A DNA stretch of 64,000 bases, from NCBI GenBank assembly GCA_008330645.1, contig VLTN01000013.1:554320-618319 (forward strand). Direction: 5' to 3'. The stretch comes from Cafeteria roenbergensis (Eukaryota; Sar; Bigyra; Bicosoecida; Cafeteriaceae). Position 1 is the first letter of the stretch. Each line of letters begins with the position of its first letter. Below the pieces are notes generated by a model. It worked only from the letters and a program-made list of their open reading frames with translations. It was not told the DNA's origin and searched no databases. The position numbers and the translations under genes were made by a program. Positions 12,501-22,200 of this stretch are shown here, piece by piece.

Positions 12501-15500
12501 CACAGGGTCGGCGCGGGCGGCCTTGTCCATGTGCGTGTGCCATTCGGAGCGAGTGGCCTTGTCCAGCCAGTGCTCCACCACGGCATCGTCAGCGGACTCC
12601 AGGTGGCCCAGCTCGAAGTCGTCAAAGTCCCCCGCGGAGGGGTCGCGCACCAGCCACTCGTCGATCCTCTCTTTGAGCTCTGCCATGTGCCGCTCGTCCT
12701 CCGGGCTCATCGGCTGCTGACGCCGCTCGGGGTCGGCGAGCCCGCCCCTGCTGTCGGGGTCGCCCTCCAGCAGAAGGCGTGACCGGGAAGCGACGTCGGC
12801 GTCCGCCCCCTCGCGAGCCTGGCGGGCTGCGGCGGCGGCCGACGCCGCGGCTCTGCCTGCGTGCACGGGACGAGGCCGGAACGACAGGCCGGCGTGGCTC
12901 GCGGCCCACACCGCCGAAACCGCTCCCCAAGTGCCGAACAGGAGCTCAAAGGCGGAGCGCTCCTCGTCCCTGGCCCGCGCCTCGGCCGACTTGGGCATGC
13001 TTGCGTCGCCGGCCTGAGCCTGGGGCGCAGTGGCACCGCTTGCACCCTCGCTGCCGCCGTCGCAGCCGCGCCCTCGCCCGCTGCCGCTGGCCCCGCTGCC
13101 GCTGGCTCCGCTGCCGCTCCCAGCCCCGCAGTCGCTGCCGTTGCCGCTGCTGGTGCCGCTGCCGCCAGCACCAGCCGAGGCAGCCCCGCCGCTGGGGGAG
13201 CCGGCGTGTCCCTCCTGCGCTGCGCAGGCGGCCTCGCTGCCGGCCTCAGCCGAGTCGGCGGGGGCGGAGGACGAGGACGAGGACGCGACGGACCTCCAGC
13301 CGTCGTCGACATCCGCCGGCTCCTCCGCAAAGGCCTGGCTCCAGTCGGGGCGGTCGTCTGCAGCGCCCGCCCAGCCACTGCCGCCCCTGCTGCCGGCGCT
13401 GGCTGCCGAACGAGCGCGACCCGCCGAAACCCCGCTGGACGACGACGACGCCGTCGACGAAGAGGAGGACGAGGATGTGGCGCCCGTGGCAGGGGCGGCA
13501 GTTGTGGCGCCGCTGCAGTCGTATCCCGAGGCCAGGAGGCCGTGCGTGGCGGCCGAGGCGCCGACCTTGGGCTGGTCCACCGGCACCACCACCATGCGCA
13601 GCCGGTCTGCGCTGGCGGTGGCGCCCGAATGGGCAGCAGCGCCGGGAGACGCCGCGCGGGTGTGGAGCAGGGGGCCCTCGAGCACAACCGTGTGCCGGCC
13701 GGCGTCAGGCACCACGGGGGAGCGGCGTGCGCGGCGCGGGGCGGCAGAGTGGGCGAGCGTGGATGCGCTGGCGGCGCCGCGGCCGTCGCCGCTCGCGGCA
13801 GCAGAAGCGCCCGCACCAGCGCCGCCGCCACTGCCGCTGCCGCCGCCGCCTGCTGCGGCCTGGCTACCGGCCCCGCCGTGAGCTGCGCCCCCACCCCCCG
13901 CGCCACTGCCGCCACTGCCACCGCCGCCACTGCCGCCGCTCCTGCTGGCGAGCGCTGCCGCCATGGCCGCGCGCTCCTCCGCCTTGGCATCGTCCGACCC
14001 GCTGTGCGGGTCGACGCCTCCGCTGCCGCGGTGGATGACAGGGGCCGAGTCGGAGTCGCGGGGCGCTGCCGCGCCTCCGAACCAGCTGCCCCCACCGCTC
14101 TGGGTGTCCTGGCCAGCGGCGTCGCGACCGTGCGCCGCGCCGCGGCCGGTCAGCTGACCGGGCTCGATGGAGAGCACTCCCGCCCCGGCCACGCCAGCGG
14201 CGTCCTGCGCGGCCGCGTCGTCGCCGCCCGCGCCGCCGGTGATGCCCGGCAGGTCGAAGAGGTCGTCCCCCCCGCCGTCGCCTCCGGCGCGGTAGCGCGA
14301 GGCCGTGCGGCCGGTGATGAGGGCGTGAACCGCGTCGGTGCGGATGGTGGTGACGTATGCGAAGCCGTAGAGGGTGCCTGTGAGCCAGCCCATGTACAGG
14401 CCTGCTGGCATCGTGGAGGAGAGCGGGATGGCCATGAGGGTCCAGAGCTGGAGCCCGGACTTGAAGCGGCGCATGAGGGTGTCGCTGAGCAGGGCGGCGC
14501 CGCCGACGACGGCGCCCCCGTCCCGCGGCTTGCGGAAGACGTACTCTAGAAAGGCGTAGGTGAGGCCGACGCACACCACGGGCAGGGCGTACGTGGAGTC
14601 CGCCACGGTGAGGTCCGTGAACCAGAGCGCGCCCCCCGTCTCGAAGGACTCGTCGCCCAGCAGCACGAGGTGGCGGGCGCCCAGCACGGCCAGGACGGCC
14701 GCGGGGATCTGCAGGAAGGGCACCGCAAAGGTGCGCCAGGGGTAGCAGTTTGCGTCGTGGAGGGCCGCCTGCATGCCGCGAATGAGGACGCGGGTGGCGG
14801 CGAGCCGCTCCATCGGGGAGGCTGCCGGGCCGAGGCGCTGCAGGGCCGCGCGGTGGGCGGCGACCAGGCGGCCCATGTCCTCCCGGGCGTCGAAGGCGCG
14901 CGATGCGTTGCGGATCGCGTACATCTGCAGCGGCAGGAAGGCGGCGCGCGCCGCCGCGGTGCCCACCACGATGGTGGCCCACCAGGGGAGCCCCGTCGCC
15001 TCGTGCGCAGCCTGCAGCAGGCTGGCCGACTGCTCCGCCAGGCCCAGGATGAAGCGGTAGGTGGGGCCCTCGGGGTCTGTGAGCCAGATGGGGTAGGGCG
15101 TGTCGGAGGAGGGGTCGTACTCGTACGGGGGCGTCCAGCCTGTGCTGCCGTCCGAGGTGGGCATGGGCCTGGTGCGCGCGAGCGGCTCGGGGGGAACCTC
15201 CACGCCCGGGGGAAGGGTCACCCCGGCGTCTGTGACGGTGGTGGCGGTGTTGCTGGCGGCTGCGCCGCCTGCTGCGGCTGCCCATGCCGGCGTGCCCTGG
15301 GGCGTGAGCGTGGCCCGGCCGCTCACGGCCGAAGCGCCGCGCCCTGCCCCTGCCCCTGCGCCGGGCTTGGACAGGCCTGGGTGGGACAGCACAGATGCCG
15401 CAAACTGGGAGGCAGGCCCGGTCTTGGCCTGCGCCAGGCGAGCAGCTGCGGCGGCGCGGGCGTCGCGCGCCGACTTTGCCACGAGCCGGCACGCCGCTTG

Positions 15501-15863
15501 CACCCACGCCAGAGCGCGGGCGGGCAGGCCATGGCGCTCGCTTCGCAAGGCGGCCAGTACCTCCTCCAGGGACGCCTGCAAGCTCAGCGCGGACTCCTCC
15601 GAGCCGACAGCAGGGGGCGCCCCGCCCGAGGCGTGGTTCCGCGGAACCTGCTGCCACTGCAGCCCGCTTGGGCCACGGGCAGCGCGAGCCGGGGATGCCG
15701 GGCTGCGGGAAACGCGCAGCACGCCCGCGCTGCGCGGCTGGTTGGGGCCAGCGGCGCGCTTGGCCGCCAGCACTCCGCGGCGCCCGGAGGAGACCGACTG
15801 CCGATGGCCGCGTGCCGCGAGCCCTCGCTTGACCGCGCGAGACGCGGCGGGGTGGCCGCTCAT
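9558..15863 (-). CDS. OXA1: Oxa1/YidC/Alb3-family membrane insertase with very long C-terminal extension
   Basis: Oxa1/YidC proteins insert proteins into the mitochondrial inner, thylakoid or bacterial membrane. Roughly residues 265-515 carry the family core: the signature LPWWATIVVGTAAARAAFLP, the following PLQMYAIRNASR, and then further hydrophobic spans (FAVPFLQIPAAVLAVLG, ALPVVCVGLTYAFLEYV, LWTLMAIPLSSTMPAGLYMG). The ATG at 15863 is preferred because the next 70 residues are Arg/Ser/Ala-rich and almost free of acids, like a mitochondrial presequence; the frame is also open upstream to about 16178. After the core the frame continues for about 1,580 residues of Gly/Ser/Ala low complexity with a few ordered-looking islands (about residues 1020-1130, and the last 120 with an amphipathic helix and basic tail). 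Ordinary Oxa1 proteins are about 300-500 residues. A missed intron or a gene fusion is possible. The core is confident, the full extent less so. Confidence 0.78.
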   Translation of the reverse strand: MSGHPAASRAVKRGLAARGHRQSVSSGRRGVLAAKRAAGPNQPRSAGVLRVSRSPASPARAARGPSGLQWQQVPRNHASGGAPPAVGSEESALSLQASLEEVLAALRSERHGLPARALAWVQAACRLVAKSARDARAAAAARLAQAKTGPASQFAASVLSHPGLSKPGAGAGAGRGASAVSGRATLTPQGTPAWAAAAGGAAASNTATTVTDAGVTLPPGVEVPPEPLARTRPMPTSDGSTGWTPPYEYDPSSDTPYPIWLTDPEGPTYRFILGLAEQSASLLQAAHEATGLPWWATIVVGTAAARAAFLPLQMYAIRNASRAFDAREDMGRLVAAHRAALQRLGPAASPMERLAATRVLIRGMQAALHDANCYPWRTFAVPFLQIPAAVLAVLGARHLVLLGDESFETGGALWFTDLTVADSTYALPVVCVGLTYAFLEYVFRKPRDGGAVVGGAALLSDTLMRRFKSGLQLWTLMAIPLSSTMPAGLYMGWLTGTLYGFAYVTTIRTDAVHALITGRTASRYRAGGDGGGDDLFDLPGITGGAGGDDAAAQDAAGVAGAGVLSIEPGQLTGRGAAHGRDAAGQDTQSGGGSWFGGAAAPRDSDSAPVIHRGSGGVDPHSGSDDAKAEERAAMAAALASRSGGSGGGGSGGSGAGGGGAAHGGAGSQAAAGGGGSGSGGGAGAGASAAASGDGRGAASASTLAHSAAPRRARRSPVVPDAGRHTVVLEGPLLHTRAASPGAAAHSGATASADRLRMVVVPVDQPKVGASAATHGLLASGYDCSGATTAAPATGATSSSSSSSTASSSSSGVSAGRARSAASAGSRGGSGWAGAADDRPDWSQAFAEEPADVDDGWRSVASSSSSSAPADSAEAGSEAACAAQEGHAGSPSGGAASAGAGGSGTSSGNGSDCGAGSGSGASGSGASGSGRGRGCDGGSEGASGATAPQAQAGDASMPKSAEARARDEERSAFELLFGTWGAVSAVWAASHAGLSFRPRPVHAGRAAASAAAAARQAREGADADVASRSRLLLEGDPDSRGGLADPERRQQPMSPEDERHMAELKERIDEWLVRDPSAGDFDDFELGHLESADDAVVEHWLDKATRSEWHTHMDKAARADPVRFGSWESRALEHARQSGDAPLRKMPPTAGRIRPRTAAAASATGPASRTARQRRFQLGQQQAASHQQAQAQTRAGRLAATPLVTRPHGDGVSLPLNPAAAAVTGAARAAATVVARGGKVLGGAVRSALSDASGAVSASPAAAAAATPASLGGATSRRGGSGVVDGAATASDRLARQRDAAPRAASKPDAAGSDDGAVGDRDAAADAAAAAALERAKQRLLAGTSGPSARGARSRFALTPGTPRRSDGSVSFPLPSTMEGTLSERRAAASARASAADGSAPGSDPGSSGATSLEEEPAHTVMSVLHEASLRDSGAALPRSSAGGPVLGVSYGSRELRLAAWQRRTRAAARDAAHVAAARSAPARPAPAQHATKAGARVALAQRLKNASSSREAADLAMARLRAVARGETPRTAADIAATLGGSDPSDAPAPRLESAIAGMRDSLIRSAEALKAASAKAVAAGGSSGASDDGGAAGASAGDATGAGPGGSSSGGSGSGRGSGWLGSVLNWFGAGTKAAARAESAPAPASPAEAAAGTGSPQAGADSAEPAASQAAEPPKAPRRPAQPTDEELRSASSDCFSAWRGGGRAAASPSGRGSRVIVVDEDSDEHAAGPSPAASAEQDGSRPEVLRSRKVGGAAGDGGGDGDQSGAAAGAGAGERRASLIDGSGRVISSAVSGAIRSEGTHADADHEAWRGGGPAAGAGVPSWDAHHRTEASDRGTASLASAASAAVAGRRRQAAANASAARRPAAKEAGRRAAGTAPADEDWSTANLGDVLRSALADADDPSGTTDAESEDLLSGFDDMDGDGDDAAGRIGAQRSEHRMVKEERSITTAPIDALRLAPGRVGGVGFLPVVPLSRLMAGQGPVRGEQPLAAALRPPNGGTPPTPIPISAQHHLEMSRNGFTHLPEPGQEQDLLAGVREELKAISEQESSQGFEHAGGRVRRLQRELQNLIRDERRRGGGGGGGRGGGGSGASGGGDRR

Positions 15864-16247
15864 GGCAGCTGAGGCCCGGACGTGCGCGAGCGGGCGGAGC
15901 AGCTCGCTGCTGGGGGCCGCGCCGGCGCTCCTGGGCGCGAGTGCCGCGCGGCGGCCGCCCGGTTCCGAACGCCGCCCTTTTTCAGAGGCCTCTGCGAGGG
16001 AGGCAGAGCAAGTTCGGCCAGAGTCGGGGCCGCAGTTGGGGCAGCCAAGCAGAGTCAGTTGCGGCCCTCCAGGCCGCGACCCCTCGGCAGCAACCACTGA
16101 CCGTCTCGTTGCACAGTGACCCTGCCTGCTGCCTGGGCCGGCCACGAGGGGCGGGCCTTCGGGCGGTCTCGTTGCCACGCGCGAGAGCCCACGGCCGGGC
16201 CCAGCCGAGGCGGGGCGCAGCCCCAGAGGACCGCCGACTCGCCAGCC
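15864..16247. promoter_or_regulatory. Shared upstream region of divergent Oxa1-like and channel genes
   Basis: The two genes point away from each other from this 384-bp stretch if both start at the ATGs chosen (15863 minus, 16248 plus), so it must contain both promoters or 5' UTRs. Open frame extends into it on both strands, but only from non-ATG codons on the plus side. No TATA box was seen. Confidence 0.4.
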
Positions 16248-19200
16248 ATGTCAGCGTCGGCCGGCAGTCCCCCGAAGGCGAGTGCCCGCATGCACGGGTC
16301 ACGCGGGCGGCCAGTGCCGGTCGCCTTGCAGCTGTTGCCAGCTCCGAGCAATTGCCTCCCCGGCGACCCCGGCGGCGCGAAGCTGAAAATATCCGCGCGC
16401 CGCGCCTGCTGCGGCTGCGGCAACCCCTCAGACGGGGAGGGCAAGGAGGGCCGTGGCATCGTGGTTGCTGCTCGCGACCTTTTGGCCATCATTGCCGACG
16501 ACACGCCTTCGAGGACGACCGCCAGGGCGCAGCGCTTCGAATCTCGCGGGGACGGGGGCTTCATGACGCTTGTCGTGTCGGCCGAGAGGCCAGCACCGCT
16601 CCCGCCCTCGCAGGAGCGCGGCGGCTGCTGGCAGGCTCCGCACACTGACCCGATCGGTGCGGCGTTGCCCCTTGCAGTGCATGACGACCTTCCTTGGTCT
16701 GCCGGGGTCGGCAGGCCAGGGCTGCGCGCCGCGCTGCAGTCCTCGATGCGGTCGTTTGCGCACTCGCCATCTGCTGGCTGCAGCGCCCCGCCGGAAACGC
16801 AACCATCGCCTGCGGCCTGCGGGAGTGTGCAGTCATCCGCGGGTGCAGCCCCCGCAGCAGGCGGGGCTGCCTCCGCCCTGGCCAGCCGGACCGCGGCGCC
16901 TTTGCCCGCGGGTCAGCAAACGGCGAGCGCAGGACGCGCAGCAAACGGGCCGTGGTCGCTGGTGCTGTATCTCCCCGACCCGGAGGAGCTCGACACCTTG
17001 TATACCGCGCTGCGAAGAGCAGCCAAGGCCGAGCGCGCAAGAGTCGGGCTGGCCACGGCCGCAACGCCCATGCTGGAAAACCCGATGTTCGCCGGCCAAG
17101 CGGCACCCAGCCCGGCAGGCTGGTTCCCTTCGGCCGACGCGCTGCCGCCAGGCAAGCAAGCGGGCTGCGGCAGCGCTGCCCCCATCCCGACCGCGCCGCC
17201 GTCGCCCCCTCCCGTCGGCGCGGCCCACTGCGAGCCCCTCAAGAGGTTCTTTGGAGTCCCGGAGCGCCTCACTACGGCGTCGGGCATCGCCATCCTGCCG
17301 GGCGGCGGCGGCTGGAGGGGCGCCCTCTGGCGGGCCGCGTACAGCCCCGCCGCCGAGGCTCTCATCCTCCTCGTCATCCTCGCGAACATCGCCGGCATGG
17401 CGGCCGATACCCCCTGGTTCCAGCCGTCCCGCGCCCTCGGGGCGCTGGAGCTGGGCTGCTCCGTGTTCTACACCGTCGAGCTCGTCGTGAAGGTCCTCTC
17501 CCTCGGCGGTTTCGCGCCCTACTTGGCGGACCCGTGGCAGAGCCTCGACGCCTTCATCGTGGTGGGCGGGTGGGCGTCTGAGCTCCCCTCCATCGTGGCG
17601 GCCGCCACCGGCGCGCCCCCCCCCGCCAGCGTGCAGCTGTCGGCCCTGCGGGGCCTGCGCGGCCTCAGAGCTCTCCGCGCCGTGCGGGCGCTGACTGGGG
17701 TCCGGGAGCTTGTAGAGACGCTCGCAGCGACTCTGCCCGTCGTGGCTCGCGTGCTGGCGTTCAACGTCCTCATCGTGGGTTGCATGGCCGCTGCCGCGGT
17801 GGACGTCTTTGGCGCGGCGCTGCAGCAGCGGTGCGCGCTGCCCGCAGTCGCTCCGGCGCCCATGCCCGCAACGGCATCGCTGGCAGCGGCGTCCGGCCTG
17901 CTCTCACCGCCCGCGCACCAAGCAGTGCCGCCGTGGCCTTGGGCGCTGCTCACCGGCCCGCAGGCCGCCGCAACCACTGCGCCGGCTCTCTTCTGTGCTG
18001 CTCCCGCCAGGGCCCCGCCGGCGCTGGACCCCGCTGCGCTGCTCAACGCCAGCACCTCGGTTGTGCTCCCATCCGGCGACGCGTCTTCCGCCGGGATCCC
18101 GACGACGATGCTGCTGCCGGCCCCGCTGACGGCGGCCGCGTTCCAGCGGACCGCTGGGCAGTGTGGTCCCCTCTCCAGCTGCGCTTGGTCGGCAACCTCG
18201 CCCAACGGCGGCCTCTCGTCCTTCAGCTCGTTCCTGCCGTCCCTCCTCACAACGTTCCGCCTCAGCCTGCGCGCTCCGGGCACAGACGACGTCTTCTTGG
18301 GGGGCATCGAGGCGACGTCTCCGTGGACCGTCATCTTTTTCGTGGCCGTCGCGCTCGTTGTGTCGCTGTCATCGCTCGGGCTGTTCGTGGCCATCGTGCG
18401 GTCATCCTTCACCGAGATCGTGCAGAAGCGGGCGCGCCTTCGCCTGATCAGAAAGTCCCTCGCAAGGGTTGCCACCGCGCCGGGGCCGCACCTGGCAGGC
18501 ATCGACGGGACGGAGGGGGGCCCTGGCCCTGGCCCTGGCCCGGCCACAGACACTGCGACGACGCATCGAAGGGCGCAGGAACGGCTGCGCGCAGCCAAGG
18601 GGGCAGCGACGGGGCAGAGCCGCAGGGCCGTGCGAGGCGCCGCAGCCAGCAACGAGGACAGCGTGGACGGCGCAGAAACCGTTGTGCCTGCTGGGTCGGA
18701 CGGCTCCGACTTTGGCGGCGTCGGCGAGCTTCCCTCGACCGGCCCAGGCAGCGAGGCCTCCGCCGCGGACAGCAGCGACTCTCCTGCCTTTGGCAGCAGC
18801 GCCAGAGCCGGCCGTGCTGCCGAGCCGGCGGTCGTCCTCGGCGCCGTTCCGTCTGCCGCCCCTGCAGCGGTGGAGGGCGCGCCCGCTCCTGCTGCTGAGC
18901 CAGCCACTGCCACGGCCGCGTCGGTTGCCGCTGCCACGCCCGCTGCCAGTCGGGCCCCGGCGCATGCGAGCGATGCGCGCCGCAGCGCTGAGCGGTCGCG
19001 CTCGCAGCCGCCAGCTGCCACGCTGGCGCAGTCGTGTCACGGCGCCACGGCGGGCGCTGGCGCCGGTGCTGACGCCAAGGCTGAGCCTGCGCGAGGGCCG
19101 GCGTCTGCCAGCGCCGCTGGTGCCCTCTGGCGAGCAGGGGACTCGCTGGCGGCCCTGCCCCGCAAGCTTGCTGCCGAGCCCGCCGGCGCCGCTGCCCTCA

Positions 19201-22200
19201 GTGCTGGCTCCCGCCAGGCAGCCGCGAGTGTCACGACTGGGCGCGACGAGAACCCCGGCACGGCGAGGCTGCCTGCCGCGGCGCTGGCCGCGCTGGAGCA
19301 GCTGCATCAGGGCAGTCCGGCCCAGCACTCGTGGCTGTGGAAGCGGGGCAAGCGGGGCGGCCACGGGGAGGCACCCGGCGGCGGCGCCCCGGCCTCGCCC
19401 CGAGGGCGCCACGCGCGGGGTCACCTGGGGCCTGCCGCGGCTGCCACGGGCGATGAGGCCGCCGCCGGGGAGGCGGACGCCGTGTCGTGCAGCGACTGGA
19501 GCCGGTGCGAGCCGCCGCCCCGGGCCCCCGCCAGGTGGGAGCGCGCTGGCACGGGCGTGTGCCTGGTGCTGCCCCGCACCAGCGCCTGCGTGCGGGCCAC
19601 GCGGTGGGTGGTAACGAGCCCGGCGTTCGACAGAATCGTCCTCCTCCTAATCCTCGGCAACACCGTCGCGCTTGGGCTCGAGCACGCCGGCATGTCCAAG
19701 GCGTTCGCCTCCGCGCTTGCCGCCACGAGCCTGGCGATGACCATCGTCTTCTGCCTGGAGTCGCTGCTCAAGACGGTGGCGCTCGGGGGCTTCTACCAGT
19801 ACGTGGTGGCCGAAGGCACAGGGTGGAACAGGTTTGATTTCTTCGTCGTGGCGGTCACTGCCCTCGACGTGGCGGTGGTGCTCGCCGCGGGGGGCTCGCC
19901 GCTCGAACCCACGGGCGCATACGCCAACCCCGAGACCGGGGGCTTCGGGCCGTCCGGTGGCCTGCAGAACGGCGGCAGCGGCGTGAACCTGTCCGTGCTG
20001 CGGGTGGTGCGGGTGGTCCGCGTGCTGAGGCTGCTGCGCCTGATCCGCGGCTTCGAGGATCTGAAGCGGCTCGTGCGGGTCATCGGCGCCACCATGCACG
20101 ACGTCAGCAGCTGGCTGGCAGTGACGGCCGTCCTCGTCGTGACCTTCTCCGTGGCTGGGATGCAGTTCTTCGGCGGGACAATGGGAGTCGGCGCGGCCAG
20201 ACCTCGGGCCCACTTCGACACCTTTGGCGATGCCGTGCTGACAGTCTGCAGGATGATGACGGGGGGCGGCACGTGGGCAATCCTGCAGGCCATGATGGAG
20301 GCGCCAGCGGGGCAGGCGGGCATTCCGGGAAGCGTCCTCGGTCCCCTCTTTTTCGTGGTGTTCACCATCACCATGAACTACCAGTTGCTCAACTTTCTCA
20401 CAGTTCTCATCCTCTCCAGGTTCGCCCTGTCCAACGACGAGCGCGCTCGCAAGCAGCGGGAACGGAACCGGCTGCACGCGGGCGCGGTCGCAAGCAAGGT
20501 CCGCGACATCGACAAGGCCGTGAGCGCGATCATCGGCCGCCCCACGGGCCGCGCCCTGCGCCGCTCGAGCAGCAGTGCCTCTGGCTCGGCGCAGCATGTC
20601 AGGGGCGAGTCGAGCTCCCTCTCGCTCGCCAGCAGCATCGAATCGCAGACGAGCATCGAGTCGGCGCTGTCGCCCAGCTCCCGCCCGCCAGCGTGCGTCG
20701 AGAGCGCATGCGCCAAGACCGCGACTGCAGTGTCTGCGCTGGACAGGCGGGACCTTGCCTGCTGCTGCATTCCGCGCGACGGGTGGCTGCGCCGCCACGC
20801 CCGACACCTCGTCTCGTCGCCGTGGTTCGAGGGCGTGGTGCTCGTCGCCATCGTTGTATCCTCGCTGGCCCTTGCCGTCGACTCGCCGGACGTCGATCCG
20901 GCCGTGGCCAGCGCTCTTGCCGTGGCTGACAACGTCTTCTTGGCAATTTTCTGGGCCGAAATGCTCACCAAGGCGGTGGCTGGCGGCTTCCTCTTCGGCT
21001 CCAACTCCTACCTGCGCGGGCGAGACGCGGCGTGGAACATCATTGACCTCGTCGTCCTCGTCATGACGTCGGCCTCGCTGGGGTCGACCTCGGGCGGTGC
21101 CGCCCGCGTGGGGCGCTTGGGGCGGGTGATGCGGCCGCTCAGGGCGATCCGCAGGAACCCCCAGATGCGCATCGTCATCAATGCGCTGCTGCGGGCGCTG
21201 CCGTCGGTGTCGTGGACGCTTCTCCTGCTTGCAGCCGTCTTCGTCGTGTGGGCCATTTTGGGGGTGTCGCTCTTCGCCGGAACCACGCACGCTTGCAACG
21301 ACGCGTCTGTGGACGCCAAGGACGACTGCGTCGGGTGGTTCGGAGGACCGGCGAACGCCACAGCTGCGGCGCTGCTTGGCGTGCGCTCCTCCGCGTCGAC
21401 TCTGCTGTTTCGCCCCAGGGTGTGGGCCCCCAGTCGCTCCTCCTTCGACTCGGTCCCCGTGGCCCTGGCCACGCTCTTCGAGGTCTTCACGCTGCGGTCG
21501 TGGACGTCGACGCTGTACACGGTGGTGGACGCCAGGGGCTACAACCTGCAGCCCCGCCGCGACGCCAACCCGGCCGCGAGCGCCTTCCTGCTGGCCTTCA
21601 TCTGGCTGGCGGCCGTGTACATGGGCAAGCTCTTCGTCGGGGTCATCGTGGGGTTCTTCCGGCAGTACTCCGGGTCCGCCCTCCTCACCGCCCAGCAGGC
21701 AGAGCAGCGCGTCACTCAGAGCGTGCTCGGCGCGTCCCGAGTCCTGTCCCGGCCGCCGGCGTGGTCGCCCTGCAGGCTGCTGCACGGCCTCGTCGTTGGC
21801 CGCACGGCCCTGTTCGACGGTTCCATGGTGCTCGTGTCGCTGGCGCACGCCCTGGCAGCCACCGTGCTGGCAGCAGCGGCCGCTGCGGAGCGCATCGGAC
21901 TGTCGCAGGCCAACGCTGATGCAGAGGCCGCGCCGGTGGAAGCGGCGCGCGTAAGCGTGCACTGGGCGTTCACGGGGCTGGCGGCTCTCGAGCTGCTCGT
22001 CCGCCTCATGGCCTACGGGGGCGTGGCGGCGTGGGCGGCTTCGCGCTCGCGGGCAGAGCTCGTGGGCGACGTGCTTTTGGTGGTGCTCATGGTGGCCGTG
22101 CCGCTCAGCACGGGAGCGACTGCGGGGCTGGCGGCTGTCCGCCTGCTGTACGTATGCATGCGGCTGCTGGCCCGGCGCCGCACTGCGGTGGCGCTGGGCT

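Noticed and set aside
15864-16178. N-terminal extension of the Oxa1-like protein by 105 residues
   Set aside because: The frame is open, but the downstream ATG at 15863 gives a typical mitochondrial presequence and leaves room for a promoter. Not excluded.
16116-16247. N-terminal extension of the channel by 44 residues
   Set aside because: The extended frame begins at GTG, not ATG; the first ATG in good context is at 16248.
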